Positions 25,326 to 39,779 of a DNA stretch of 64,000 nt are shown here, one piece after another. Each line of letters begins with the position of its first letter. Within the stretch, counting starts at the first letter, position 1. Source of the DNA: Agroathelia rolfsii (lineage: Eukaryota > Basidiomycota > Agaricomycetes > Amylocorticiales > Amylocorticiaceae); contig JABRWF010000001.1 of assembly GCA_018343915.1 (NCBI GenBank), positions 1,178,001 to 1,242,000 of the forward strand, read 5' to 3'. A program made the position numbers and the translations under genes. The notes under the pieces were generated by a model. That model was not told the DNA's origin. It ran no database searches and saw only the letters and a list, made by a program, of their open reading frames with translations.

Positions 25326-25540
25326 TTTAATATATCGATATATTGATTAAGTAGCCGTATTAGAAATAGATTGAGAGTAACATGTTTTAGAAGTAAAATG
25401 TGGAATGAATCATTACTGCACTGCTAGTCGATATGAAGACGCCTGCGGCGTAGTCGTGGTCCGGGTCTAATCTTGTCCTGTGTGTGCACCAACCACGCAC
25501 CTATCTTGCACCTCTCCTACAGCGCACCTGCTCTTGCTTC

Positions 25541-27823
25541 ATGACTGCCACGAACCCTACTGAAGGCGAAAAGACGCCCACCAGCGCACGACCAGTCCCC
25601 ACGCCCCAGTCTTCTGTCTCTCTCGATCCTGCGAAATCATCTACCACTCCCGTGGTTCCGGCGCACTTTTACTCGTCATCCAAATCCAACAACAACTCTG
25701 ATGCACCATCATCGCCCGCCATAGCAAGTCGGTCTAATACGTTTGGCTCCTCTCATACGAAACTTGTATCGTCTGTTTCTTCAGATGATGCTTCAGAGCA
25801 ACAGCAGCTGGTATCTTCTTCAGTACTGGGCGAGCCAGATGCCAATATGCGTATCGTCGACGAGCCGGGCGAGATTGATTCTAGTTGGATTTCGACTGTG
25901 CCAATCGACGACGTCACCATGAAGGATGGCAGCAGCAACATCAGCCTTGGCGGCGGCGGCGCCGCCGCATCATCGTCATCAGACGCAAACACGAACACAA
26001 CGAACAACAATGCGGAAGACACGGCGGCGGCGGGGAGCTGGGGCCCAACAGACGATTGGACGGCCATCGTGGGTGCTACAACAGACGCGAACTGGTCGGG
26101 TACTGCACCAGATCATTCTGGTTGGGGTCTTCCATCATCACCGAACGATAAACCGCCGGATTACTATGGTACTGCAGGCACTTCCTCCTCCCTTCTGCAC
26201 CAAGGCCAGGGCGATCGCGGTCTCTCCTCTTCTCTAGACGAGCGGCTTCCTACGCTCCGTGGCGTGTCCATCTCAGGGCGGACGGGGTACGAAGAGAAGC
26301 GTTGGTGGGACCCTACGACACAGGATCCGGTGCATGGGATTGTGGACAGCCATCGACCGGGTCCGGGGATGTTGCCGCCTCATTTGATTGAGCGTGTGCA
26401 TGACACGGACCATTCGCTGTTTTCTGTGTCCATCACGATTCCCGATATCAAGCCTGGGCCGTCGCGCTCAGTAACTACCGCCGCTCCTGCATCGGTATCT
26501 CGTACTAACTCTGTACCTCCACCGGCGCCGGAGGCAACGCAAACGTCGAGCAAAGCAAGCACTTCTTCTAAGCAGGATGTATCGCCGATGCCGTTAATAT
26601 TAACATCACCAACACCAGAAGCAGAAGCATCAGGTATCCTACCGCTCACACCTCCTTCGGAAGACGAAATTCGTACGGCGATACCCCATCCAAATGCATA
26701 CTACTGCAGATACGACAACTCCTGGGTGGTGTTCTACTATGTCTCTTCTACGCGCGAGCCTCCCCTAGCAGAGTCGTTCAGGCAAAAGATAAAAGCAGGC
26801 AAGGTGTACTTCCCAGATCATAATAGACGCAAGGACAAAAAGTCCTGCATTGCCCCGGATACGGAATCTACAGGTTTTGTAAAGGAGAACGAGACCCATC
26901 ATTTTCACCGATATGAGAATGCGATTGAACCGCAGGAGCTGGTGCCGCCGTTGCGCAGAGGGAGATGGGAGAGTGTAAGTGGTTGTGTGTACCGACGTAT
27001 ATGGATGCTGATCTACTTTCGAACATCTTTATTTGTGCCAATAGAACGAGAACGAGGGAAGCAAAAATACGAATAATCTCCTGGACATATATGTCTGCTG
27101 TCAATGCCAACTCTATTGCATCGTGTCTGGGATTATTCCCGGTATCGTCCCCGCTGATGCCTTGGACCGGTTCGTAGCAGACAGGAGTGCGAACCCGGCC
27201 GCTGGCGAGACGGGGGCGCAATCGGTGGTGAGAGGGCTGGAGACAATTCTCACGTACGTATTACGATGCTATGTTGTTTTCTTTGAATTGAAATATAATT
27301 TTCTGTATTTTTTTTTAACCATGGATTATTACCGCAGTATCATTGAGAACAGGCTCTGGAGAGGAGAGCACCGTGTGTTGCCGGTCACTAAGCCGACTTT
27401 TCAGAGAAGATTAGGCTGGAGCAGGGACATGTACGGGCCATTATTTGATTATTATTATTTTCATGCATTGCACGTTATTCACAATATTTTAGTGAACGTG
27501 TTTTCCTCTCGCTTGGGTTTGAAACACAAAAGATGGAGGAGGAGCTGGTGCTCACACCTCCTCACGTGGACACTAGTACTCCTACTGAGCTAGACAGTCG
27601 CGCGAAACTGCTTAGGGCTTGGGTCGAACTTAGTGCTTGGTTGTGTGATTATGTTCGTCGACAACGTAAGCATCCTTATTAAATTTCAACGGGTTTGAAA
27701 TTTACTTGTGAGCATTTGTAGCCAAGCTGCCGCAATCGAAGTACAAGAACTGGGTACTGATCAGCAACGAGCGGGAATCACTTCAGACTGCTATTGGTGC
27801 ACATCCGGATCAGAGTAAATGCG

Positions 27824-27854
<31 letters not shown>

Positions 27855-30800
27855 CTTTATATCTAAACGATGCTTGCCGTAGTCGCTAGAGGCAACCTAC
27901 CGGATCAACTACGTAGTGTTTCGTCAGTCATGGAGAGTCTAGACGGGCTTGGTCTGCAGCCTTCATGTTTTTCAAACGGTATGTATATCCTATGCTCTTT
28001 AGCTAGTCGAAACACTTGGCGGTGCTCATCACGAAAGCCCCTTTGAAGAACTTCTCGTGTTTGCCTACTTGGCCCAATGCCGCTGCGACCCCGGTCAGAC
28101 AACAAAATACTTTACCCACCTCGCTAATATCGTCCATGGTATGATGACACAATATATCGACGTCCCGCTTGAGCTCCAGTCGTTCCTGTTTGACGAACAA
28201 ACTCGTGGACGGTTCACCGAACAGGACTGTGAAGACGCCACGCGCACGCTTGGATTTGGCGAGAACTCGGACTTGGGCGTGTCGCTAGGGCCAGATGTAC
28301 CCGATACGTTCGTACATGATGCATACAAGCATCTTTTAAAGCAGGCGTGGAATGACCCATTTAACGGTGGGGAGAGATTAAAGCTAGCCAAGGATGCAAT
28401 TCGGATAGTATGCCACGCTGGGGGCAGAGTTGACCTTTGGGCGTCGATCGAAGCGGAGGCGACGAAGATCATGAATCCGTCGGATGCGTATACGATGATT
28501 GAGGTGCCACAGGATATTGATGATGCGATGCTGATTACAGTGTATGAACTTCGAGTACGTGGGGCGCTTTGGGGGAGTTCCGTGTGCGGTAGACTGAATA
28601 TGCGGTTTAGGTCCAAGAGCAGCCAAATCAGCTCAGTCGGATGAAAGATGCTCTGGCGCTCATTGCCGAGGTTAGGGAGAGCGAGCGTTTACGAAAGTTT
28701 TTGCATACTGGCATGGACCGTAAGTGGCTTTAGTTAGAATCTTACTCCTTTCAGCTGACTGGAGGATCAGCCGGCGAGGTCGTTGCACCTACACGCATTG
28801 ACATCCCTCGAGGTCTCAATCAGCTAGGAAATACTTGCTACCTTAATTCACTGTTGCAGGTATGCACAATGCTTGTACAGGTTGCATTGTGTTTTGACCA
28901 AATGTCGATAGTATCTCTACACCATCGAAGATCTCCGTCAAGTGATTGCGCCTATGGCCAACATCGATGAAAAGGCGTTTGAAGAACATAAATTCACTAA
29001 CGATGATTTGACAAAACACCGCGTCGGCGGCCGATACGTGACGAAAACTGAAATCATGCGGTCTAGGAAATGTAAGAGAGCTCTGTCGTTAATATATATA
29101 TTTACCTCTGTTCTTGTTACTGAGCTATGTCGATTGGCCCCATAGTCCTTGGACAACTAGCCTTGCTTTTCCATCAGCTAGAATACAGCGAAAGTCCCTC
29201 AGTGACCCCATCAATGGAGCTCGCTAAGCTCGCATTGACCACATCTCTCGATGACGAACAAGATGAGATCGATAGAGGCGGAACTGCCTCCTCTAACGAC
29301 ACAGACGCCACGCTCGTAGACGATGCCCCCTTGCGATCCCGCCAGCTACCGTCGTCTCCGAGTGTGCTCGGCAAACGGAATCGATCGTTGACAGGAGAAG
29401 ACATTCCTCCACTAGACGACCCGATGGAGGGGGAGCCTACAGGAGCTGATTCGCCCATAAGTGTGTCATCGACGGATGCCGTGGCTGGACCATCGAAACC
29501 TCCGTCGGAAGGTGGAAAAGCGGAACAAGATGAACCTGAGGCGTCTGCTGCACCGGCCTCTAAGTCACTCAAGCCCCCTGCTGCAGCGAGGAAGACCTCG
29601 GGAACGACAATGATGTTTGGTACGCTGTTGCTGTATTGTGGCTGCAATCGGTTCTCATTCTGTGTATATCACTTTCCAGGCAAGCAGCATGATGTGTCTG
29701 AATGCATGGATAACTGTATGTTCCAGATCGAGACCGCATTGCTGAACTTTGGAGGAGATAGTTCTGAGGATAACAAAACCAGCGTAGTAAAAAGGTATAA
29801 CATAGGTATTTGATATCGCAAGTTCAGCTTCTAAGCTTGCTCTAGGCTTTTTTATGGGAAGCAACGACAATGCATTACGACTGTGCCTCAAGCGAACACG
29901 GCCCCACGAAGCTCTACGCATGAAAAGGAAGACTTGTTCTCTATCATTCCCGTTAGTGTTGGCGAGGGGGGATATGATCTCTATGACGCGCTCAACGGAT
30001 ACTTCAACTATGATGTCGAGTTTGACGGCCATAAAGCCAGGATGGAAGTATCCATTGTTGAATCACCGCCATTACTGCATATCCAATTACAGGTGAGGGC
30101 AAACAAATTGAACCACGATTAGAGAACAACTGATCTCATGATATCCTTGTTATTAGCGAGGTCAATTTGACCCCGATACACATCAGTCATTTAAATCCCA
30201 AGCCTATGTCAAGTACGACGAGACGATCTATGTGGACAGGTACCTGGACGGGGCTGATCCCGAGAAGAAGGCTCGATCTCAGGAGCTGCAACGTGAATTA
30301 GAGACATGCCGTGAGCGAGTGCGAGTGCTCACGAAGGGCAAGGTGGATTTCCCTCTTTTTTTTTCCAAGTCTCTTTCGTGACTCATGAGTGGTATAAAGC
30401 ACACACCCTTCCAAAACGCCTTGACGGGAGCAGCAGCCGTGCTCGAAATGCACAAGGACGTTCTTGACGAAGTGGATGATGAACTGATTACCCTTGTACG
30501 GGATGAGAAAACTTTGATCGACAAAGAGCTACAAGACCTCGCCGCTAAGCTTAAGATGCTGAAAGAGGAGCTTGAAGAACTGTGGAAGGACCATCAACAG
30601 GCCGCATACGAGCTCACATCTGTCTTCATCCACCGCGGTGCATCGATCGATTGGGGCCACTATTTCTTCTACTCGCGACACTTACCCGAGCAACCTAATT
30701 CGTGGTTCAAGTATAATGATTCAGAGGTAGTGGAAGTATCCAAAGATGAGGTGTTTGCTGATACGACGGGGAATACTGCCAATCCATATCTCGTATGTGG

Positions 30801-30935
30801 CTTCATTCCTTGTCGTTTTATTACATGGGGCTGATGATCTTTTTCTAGTTGGTATATGCAAAGAAGGGGTCTGACGTCGTTCATACTGTTCATCGTTTTA
30901 ATCCAGCCGATCTGGTATCGGAACAAGCGTTATAA
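25541..30935 (+). CDS. UBP2: Ubiquitin carboxyl-terminal hydrolase, UBP2/USP25-28 type
   Basis: Large cysteine-protease deubiquitinase. The first ATG in the long N-terminal frame is at 25541. The first ~350 residues are low complexity (S, T, P, N). Then WVVFYYVSSTREPPLAESF, the UBP2-family N-terminal domain with a YVCCQC cysteine cluster near 27090, SGIIPGIVPADALDRF and IIENRLWRGEHRVLPVTKP. The catalytic core starts GLNQLGNTCYLNSLLQYLY (near 28815, nucleophile Cys). An acidic low-complexity insert (29220-29620) precedes KQHDVSECMDNCMFQ. The His box is IDWGHYFFYSR (near 30650), followed by NPYLLVYAKK at the end. A coiled coil (EKTLIDKELQDLAAKLKML) sits before the His box, as in Ubp2/USP25. About ten introns; one holds a T15A15 palindrome. 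Confidence 0.88.
27825..27854. repeat. Perfect T15A15 palindrome inside a UBP2 intron
   Basis: Fifteen T are followed directly by fifteen A inside an intron of about 65-70 nt (donor near 27814, acceptor near 27880). The RNA could fold on itself between splice sites. Confidence 0.95.
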
Positions 30936-31216
30936 TGCACCGTCAAAAGACAAGTACTTTGAGGCGGATTATATAAATATAATGTAACAGTGTATAATCG
31001 ACCCTGGGGACAAACACATGTGGACTTTATTGTAGCAGCACACAATTGTGTTTGTTCTAAAAACTTTGTGACTGTGAAATTAATTATCTAACTCATCCAA
31101 AAGGAATTTTGTCGGCTACCTACATTTAGATGATATTAAAAAATGCTTATATCACTCCGGGCGTGAAAGGAGATGCACTAGTAATGACCAGATGTAGGCA
31201 CTCGATACTTCTTCCG

Positions 31217-31555
31217 TTAGCTCGAAGATGATGGGTGCTGGCCATTACTATTTGCAGGCTCCTTGGAATCAATTTGAACATCGGCCTCATGCTGATCCAG
31301 AGAAGATATCAGGTTGTCTAGATTAGACAAGATATCATCTAGCCGATTCTCGACGCCCTGCGATATCCCATCTGCAGTTTCTAACCGACGGAGGAGTTCT
31401 TGGAGATCAGCTGCAGTGAGCTCTGTAGTGTTTGCAGAATCTGCAGCGTTTGCTTCTCCAGTAAGCAGAGATTGCAGTTCCTTGACTTCTGCTTGCATCT
31501 GAGATATATTTCGATTGACATTGTTGATGTTGCCTGTGTGGTTGCTGGACGCCAT
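31217..31555 (-). CDS. Small coiled-coil protein, unknown function
   Basis: Single-exon frame of 112 codons from ATG 31555, which sits in a good context (CCATGG) and gives MASSNHTGNINNVNRNISQ. Heptad-like pattern in MQAEVKELQSLLTGE, LQELLRRLETADG and RLDDILSNLDNLISSLDQH, then a polar tail ending in serines. An upstream in-frame ATG at 31636 would add 27 residues (MSATRKYLSTTVANSL..), also in acceptable context. The frame opens further up to 31732 but would then run past the THOC1 start on the other strand. The short divergent gap to THOC1 suggests a shared promoter. No family assigned; small coiled-coil subunits of trafficking complexes look like this, but that is a guess. Confidence 0.65.
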   Translation of the reverse strand: MASSNHTGNINNVNRNISQMQAEVKELQSLLTGEANAADSANTTELTAADLQELLRRLETADGISQGVENRLDDILSNLDNLISSLDQHEADVQIDSKEPANSNGQHPSSSS

Positions 31556-31708
31556 GGTCGAAAGCGGATGAGGAGAGTATTGTGACATAAGCGAGTTAGC
31601 CACCGTCGTGGATAAATACTTCCGGGTGGCTGACATTGTCACGGTCCTTGTGCACTGGCAGACCGTCGGTGTCTTACAATTATTACAATCATCACAACTG
31701 GCACATTC
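31556..31708. promoter_or_regulatory. Short divergent promoter, coiled-coil gene / THOC1
   Basis: Only 153 bp (72 if the upstream ATG at 31636 is used) lie between the two opposite start codons, so both genes must share control sequence. Confidence 0.5.
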
Positions 31709-34592
31709 ATGGCGACTGCCTACGAAGCTCATGTCAGCCGCATCTTGAAAATTGCAATATCAAGAAACGTCGACAAACCAGAGCTCGATTTACTGGTGAC
31801 TTCTGCGCTCAACGACGAGAAGCTGCCGTCTGGATCGACGGAGGCACGCCGCAATAGATGGGAGTACTCGCTCCGGAAACCACTGCTCGAACTTGCTGTG
31901 CGAAAAATCATCCTTCTGAAAGTCGAGGGGATTGCGAAGAAGTGCTCTGACATGCAGTCTTTTTCTTGTTTCTTTTTGCTGGTTCTCAGGCTAGTGAGGC
32001 TCTTGCACTGGAGGATCCACAAACCCGGTACTATGATGACATGAAAGGAATACTGGAGCTTGCATTAACATTTAATGAGCATGGTGTGTACACATTATTT
32101 GTCTTAACCTGATATTGTTGATCTCTTAAGGGCCCTAGATGCATGCGACCCATCATTTACAATCGGTCTCCTGCAAGAATTATTCGAGACACAGACCGTC
32201 CAATCGTGTTCGCGCATCTTTTCCTGGGTTGAAGCACGACGCGAAAGGCTATGCTTAGGCATGGTGCCGTCCAAGGGCAAATCCCTTCCTCTCCTGCGCT
32301 CTTTGAATGATCTCCTTCGCCGCGTGTCCAAGACAGGGGACATGACCGTGTTTTGTGGACGTATATTGACCTTCCTCAGTGTAGTGTTCCCACTGAGTGA
32401 AAGGAGTGGCGTGAACTTGCGAGGAGAGTATGGGCCCACGTGGGAGGATGTCAAGAAGCCTGCCGCTACTACTGTTGCCGTTCCCAGTAGTAGTAGTACA
32501 GATGATACGAAAACGGGAAGCAGCCAAATGGATGTGGATATAGATGCCAAGGAGGTGCCGACAGGGCCCAAGAGCACAGCGAGCTCGGATGGTACGCATT
32601 GGCTTGTATTCATCAAGTATACTGAATATCAGGCTAATTCCATCTCTCCTCTCTCCTATTGTAATCTAGACTTCTACTACACTTTCTGGTCGCTCCAACT
32701 TCCATTTTCCAAACCATCCGTGTTTACCTCACCAACAGTCTTACCCGAGTTCAAAGATGCTGTTGGCAAGGTCCTTCCCGTCATCCGCGAAGCCACAGCC
32801 AAGGAACGGCTCATGATGGGCAAGAACCAGCAAAACTCTTCGGGGTCGAATAAGCGCAAGCGCGAGGCTGAGATGCCAGATGCGCAGCATATGGATGCCT
32901 ACTTCTTTGCCAAGTACGTTACGAAGCCGAAGTTACTTGAACTCGAGGTATGTCTTTTTTGAAGCTAGCTACGTTGTTGTCATCTCTCGCTGAAAGTAAT
33001 GCAATACCCCTACAGGTAGCAGATGTATACTTCCGCCGCCAATTCTTAGTCCAGCTTCTCATCCTCCTACATCACCTCAAAACGTTCACGAAAGCCTCCA
33101 AAGAGAAATGGGAGACACCCAAGAACCGATCACTCCAGATGGACTTTGTTCTCGACGAGGCAGACTCGGCCTGGGTGCAGGAAACGATCCACAACGTGTA
33201 TAATGAGCTTGAGCAGACGCAACCCGGTGGGCGCACGTTCGTGGGCACAGTCAGGGCCGTGTTGGAGCGAGAGCAGAATTGGGTGAGGTGGAAGAATGAG
33301 ATGTGCTTTGCGTTTGAGTTACCGCCATGGTCTACGGATTCGGCGGTGGGAGAGGGACGGAAGATTGGCATGGAGGAAGCTACATCGGAAGCGAGGCGGG
33401 CTTGGCTTGCAGAGAAGCTCGATGATCTACCTGAGCAGGGTACACGGACATTGACGGAAATCTGGACGGATGGCTATAATAATGATATGTGGAGTCTGGA
33501 AACTATGTTTTCGTATGTCATTTTTTATCTCCTTCAAAATCCTTCCTTTTCCTTGTGTGTATTCATACATTATTCCCAGACCAGCATCGATCAAACAGTA
33601 CGTGAAGAAGTTGCGCCTGGAAGATTTACAGATCGCAAATAGGAAGAAGTTGCTGGCGGCGAGGATGCCAAAACCGAAGCCTAAGCCACGCGAGCCAACC
33701 CCACCACCTGCTGCCGCCGCTTCTCCTCCAGCTACAACATCGTCAACAGCAGACAACAATATTGCTAAGACAGAACCATCTACCGAAGGAGGTGACAGCA
33801 TGACGATCGACTCGGCTACCCCTGCCCCTATTCATCCATCACTGCCAGCTAAGCCCAACGCGGACTCTCCATCCGGTGCATCATCACAAAATGCAGACGC
33901 ACCTGCTACGGCAACAGCAGCAGCGTCATCACCATCAACGGTAGCTGTCCCCGCAGCTACACCGGCACCAGCCGCAGGCACGCCCACACCAAAGCCGGCG
34001 GCTCCGGGCGAGTCCGGGACGAGACCTGCCACGCCCGCGGTAGCAGTTGATCCATTTGCAACAGATCCCAAGATTATGGAACTAGAAGCTGTTGGTATCC
34101 TTGTCGTTTATCTTTCGTTATTTTTCTCCTTCCTGCAAGCACGTTCGCTGATTGGTTTGTTATCCCTACGGTGCACAGAACAAGATGAAATGGACGTGGC
34201 TCTCACTGAGGGCAGAACGCGAGTTCCATCTGCAGCACTATGGCAAGATAGGACTCGGCGACCTCGATCAACTCGAGAAGGAGATTGAGCAGCAAAAGGT
34301 GGAGGAGGCTGCTGCTGCTGCCAATGCAAAGGCCAAGGAGAAGGAGAAGGAGAAAGAGAAAGAGAAGGAGAAAGAGAAAGAGAAGGAGAAAGAGAAGGAG
34401 GATAGATTGGCAGCTGGCGTCAGTGTCGATAGTAATGGGAAGGTGGAAGAGACTGCCACTACGGCAACAGCGCTCGACACGATTGCCTCGGAAGAGACAT
34501 CGATAACGATAACGCAGCCTGCGGAGCAACAAGAGCAACAACAACAACAACCTGCAAGCCTTGCCAGTCAGGAGACGAAGATGGAAGAGTAA
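31709..34592 (+). CDS. THOC1: THO complex subunit 1 (Hpr1/THOC1)
   Basis: Subunit of the nuclear THO/TREX complex that couples transcription to mRNA packaging and export. ATG 31709 starts MATAYEAHVSRILKIAI. Typical parts in order: RKPLLELAVRKIILL, DPSFTIGLLQELFETQT, RGERLCLG-like KAKSL (here MVPSKGKSLPLLRSLNDLL), the conserved RILTFLSVVFPLSERSG, FYYTFWSLQLPF, then MDAYFFAKYVTKPKLLELE and VYFRRQFLVQLLILLHHL. FRWKNE-type RWKNEMCFAFELPPW and the YVKKLRLEDLQIANRKKLL region follow. The C-terminal third is low complexity: a P/A/T-rich stretch (33690-34060), then MKWTWLSLRAEREFHLQHYGKIGLGD and a pure lysine-glutamate run, ending in a Q-rich tail at 34592. About eight short introns. I see no C-terminal death domain like that of human THOC1. 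Confidence 0.88.
34335..34400 (+). repeat. Coding (AAG/GAG) repeat giving a Lys-Glu run in THOC1
   Basis: About eleven imperfect AARGAG units encode alternating Lys-Glu. Reading it on other frames yields artefact frames of R/K or of S/F. Such runs form a charged single alpha helix and vary in length by slippage. Confidence 0.9.
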
Positions 34593-34951
34593 GTAGGAAG
34601 GGGGTTGTATTGTACTGATGCGGGGAATTTCCGGGATGGAACGACTCTCGATCATCTTTACACGCATGGCCATTGCGGGCACTGTGAACGAGCCAGATCG
34701 CACTCTCGACCTGACGGCAACACGGTCCGCCTAGACTATTTTTTTTTTTTACATGTGATTGGAATTGTACAATGATGAAAATAATATATGGGGATGATAA
34801 AAAGCGGCCAGCAGACAGTAGGCAGCAACGAGCGCATTGGACGTTGCGGATGCCAGTCTCAGCCATCTACCGCTTGTTCTCTTCCTCTCTCTCCCGTTTC
34901 CTCTTCTTCCTCCGTTCCTCATTCTTTCGTGCCCTGGGCTACAGCACTCCC
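34593..34951. other. THOC1-GALE intergenic region
   Basis: About 360 bp with a T10 run near 34740 and a CT-rich stretch at 34870-34930 just before the epimerase ATG. Probably the THOC1 3' end and epimerase promoter. Confidence 0.5.
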
Positions 34952-36654
<1,703 letters not shown>

Positions 36655-37799
36655 CTTTACTTATATGCACACAATCGTGATCATGAAGATCGTTAGAAAA
36701 AAATGTCATTGTAATTATAAGGAAGAAGCAGGATATTGTCTTCCATCATCCAGTCATGTAAAGACTCATCAACTTTTTTCTCCTTTTACGTATAATCCGA
36801 TTAGTTGTTGTTTGCTACTCATAAGATCAATTGCATAAGATTGAATTTTGCCTCTGGTTTTGATTGGATTACGTCATCATTTATGCTTACATAATAATCT
36901 TATCGCCTGACGGAAAGTGGAGATGGGTTACGCACATAGATAACGCACTGGTAAGTTCAATAGTATTTCATACCTTTTATATGTCGCATCGTTATCTGCT
37001 GTCTGAATGAGTCATTGAAAATGCCTGGAGATGCCCTGGAATTCCTTTCCGGTGGGCTCTACAAGGTCACTGGACCGGTAGGTCCAGAGGACGCAAGTGA
37101 CTCTGGGGGGTCACGTGAGGGAGAGACGTAGGGTTGGAGAGCTTAGCGCATATATACAGCACGTTCTTGTTCTTTGCCTGAGACTGCCCGAGTTGTGGGA
37201 GGTCCAGTGCACCACTATACATCGTGTCATCCAGCCATTTCCAGACCAACGCAATTGAACGCATCTATCTCCATTCATGTTTGCAACGTCAGATGACAAC
37301 GTTAGGCTTACGCCATTATCATACATTCCTGTTCTAAAGAGAGTTGGGATAAAGAGACGGTTCGAAGATAAAGATGTGCCTACAATAGAGGTGTGGAGGA
37401 AGAGTCGGACTGCCGCTTATGGAAGGACGGAGCTGAGGAAGAGCGATAAGAGCATAGTTAAAGAGCAATATATCAACGGCGTGCTTGTGAAGCATTATAG
37501 TTGACGGCTTAGGAGGATCAACAAGGGAACCCAATAACCACAGTTAGCAAGTGTCCACCTCCTTCGATATAGTATCCCACTTCGGACTTAAGTGGTTAGA
37601 ACAGTGGGAAGATTGACCAATCGTAGCTGTTTGATGAATCCGTATTAAGATTGTATGCATTATACAAAATGCATTCCCAATTATACATGTTAGAGGTTGA
37701 GAGACCTGTGGCGCACACATGCATATGCATTTATCCATACGTTACCGTAACATACGAGCATGCCAAGAAACCGCTGCTTCTTTTCAAATACAAACCATC
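36655..37799. other. Convergent intergenic region without supported gene
   Basis: Lies between the stop of the epimerase (+) and of the methylesterase (-). A 75-codon plus frame at 37277-37504 (lysine/arginine-rich, preceded by A/T-rich sequence near 37149) has no recognisable homology and is not called. Confidence 0.4.
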
Positions 37800-39297
37800 T
37801 TACAGTTCACCAACCTTCTTAATGCCCACCACGACACGATCATTGCGTCGCCAGAACTCAACGAGGATTTCAGCCAGGCGAGTTGGGTCATCCTATTTAT
37901 GGACAATATTTACATTAGTATACTTAGTCATCACCAAGGATCTCCGCAGAGAAAGAGCCATAATACTACGTTAGATGAAATAAGAAATGAACACGTACCT
38001 CATGTAACATATGCCCTACTCGATCACCAGGAACGACTGCAAGTTGGAACTTGCCCTGCATCTGGCCAATCATGAGCGGTTGGTCAAGTCTGTCGGTACC
38101 AGCGAGGACGAGCAGGCGTGCGCTGCGGATAGTAAGGAAGAGATTTGATAGGCCGGTGAACCAGGCTTTATTTCCCGTCAAACGCAATAAATAAAGTCTA
38201 TGAGCTGAGCGGAGAACAAAAGAAGCAAAAATTGAGCTGACAAGACCAGTATGGGGCTGTTGAACGTAATGGCGTTCGCCAGGTGACGGCCGGATGTTCA
38301 GGATCGGGGGGATCAGACACAGGCTTCATGATGGACGGTATGGATACACGAGCGGAGGTGGGGTTGTGGATTGTGTTTGTCTTGACGCTTAATGGAAAGG
38401 ATTAGATGCGAGGACAGAGAAATGCGCATATATGCATAGCCAAAGCCGAACTCACTGCCACTCAATAGCCTCTTCCATGCTACCGAAACCATCTGGACGA
38501 GCGTTGAGAATGTTGTTCATGAATGGGAGAGCTTCAATGGCTGTTCCTTCGACAACATCAAGTACAGCGACTCCGCTGACGCGATACTTGGCCGCGATCA
38601 GCAGCGGACAAGCACGTACGACGACTGAGCCGCCCATCGAGTGTCCGACTAGCTACATGGGAAAATCTAGGATTAACACATGAGATGAAATTACAGACTC
38701 TTAACGTACAACAAACGACGGAGACGCAGCAGGATCTGGAAAGACTTCCTTGAGCAACTCCACAAGATCGTTTGTGAGTACTTCAATCGACAGGTTCTCA
38801 TCATCTCCATCAGGTTTGCTGCATGTCGTGCGTCCATGCCTACGTGCATCGAGCGCTAGTACGCCACATTCGCCTTGCGTCATCTCCAACACCTCCCTTG
38901 CGAAGCAGGCAAAACTCAGTCCAGAGTATCCTGCTCCGTGATGGCAGATCATCACGGAGCTCTCAATGGATGGCGTAGCTGGTGGTGTGTAGTATATCCG
39001 CGCATCTAGTTGCGCCGATCTCACAGAGACCTGTAGCGCCTGGGAGAAGTAAGCAGAGGCAGAGATGGGCGCAAATGCGGAATTGGGCGTCGGCTTTGAG
39101 AAGCGGGATCGGGACGCTCCTGGAGTGCGCCGTGGCATAGCGGGTGGGCCTAAGCCGGGAGCAGGCACTGGGGTTGGCAAGTCACCGAGAGAATCGGTCT
39201 CTTCGCTCTCATCGTCATCTTCGGGGCCGTCGATGGGCGGTAGCTGGGGTAGTTTGGCGATACGAGACGAGATGGCGGATCGGTAGAGAGACGACAT
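37800..39297 (-). CDS. PPE1: Protein phosphatase methylesterase 1 (PP2A demethylase)
   Basis: Serine esterase of the alpha/beta-hydrolase fold that removes the C-terminal methyl ester from the PP2A catalytic subunit. ATG 39297 starts MSSLYRSAISSRIAKLPQL; a proline-rich leader precedes the fold. VMICHHGAGYSGLSFA is the oxyanion-side motif, ECGVLALDARRHGRT follows, and the nucleophile elbow is LVGHSMGGSVVVRA (near 38620-38645). AVLDVVEGTAIEAL, then the catalytic-Asp strand LLVLAGTDRLDQPL and the His region PGDRVGHMLHE follow. The last exon reads RLAEILVEFWRRNDRV and ends KKVGEL at 37800. Introns are 50-60 nt. Motif order and the N-terminal leader are typical of fungal PME-1. Confidence 0.9.
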
Positions 39298-39779
39298 TGC
39301 TTCCGTCGTTTAGCATCATCTTCGTCTACAACACTCATGATCTACAACTGGAGCTGCGCACAAATGCTTGAAAAAAAAAATCTCTGAAGCTTTTGAAGCA
39401 GTGCCATCTCTGGGGTGATCTCGGTTCAATATGGTGCAATCAACTGGGCGCTCAGAACATACAGAGCTTGAGTGCTACATAGACGGCTACTGGTACGCTC
39501 GCCTGCGCCAGCATCTCATATGACAAAGGGTCCGAACTCTGTGGATAAATCTGAAAACTCTTGAATATAATTGAATATAACTACTATTGATATCTCGATG
39601 ATAGGACCTAAGAAGTCATAAAAACAATAGATGTTTCTGATTAACTGGTCATGATGACGCCTTGCGGCATAAACACGTAGTCAAGGATGTTTTTTTGGTG
39701 GAGCGGGGTTTTGTGCCCTCTCATAAATGCAATCCACCAGGTTATTGTGGTTCTTGACTGTCACTCCTTATATCATCTC

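Noticed and set aside
25484..25540. Upstream extension of the deubiquitinase (HQPRTYLAP..)
   Set aside because: The frame opens with GTG at 25484; the first ATG is at 25541.
28095..28616. Antisense frame of 173 codons inside the deubiquitinase
   Set aside because: Shadow of the coding strand, which carries the conserved protein.
29174..29647. Antisense serine-rich frame of 157 codons
   Set aside because: Shadow of the low-complexity insert of the deubiquitinase.
34203..34703. Long minus-strand and alternative-frame readings over the THOC1 tail (poly-L, poly-SF, poly-RK)
   Set aside because: Artefacts of the AARGAG repeat read in other frames; no homology.
37277..37504. 75-codon plus frame between epimerase and methylesterase
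   Set aside because: Short, no homology, no codon or splice evidence beyond an open frame.
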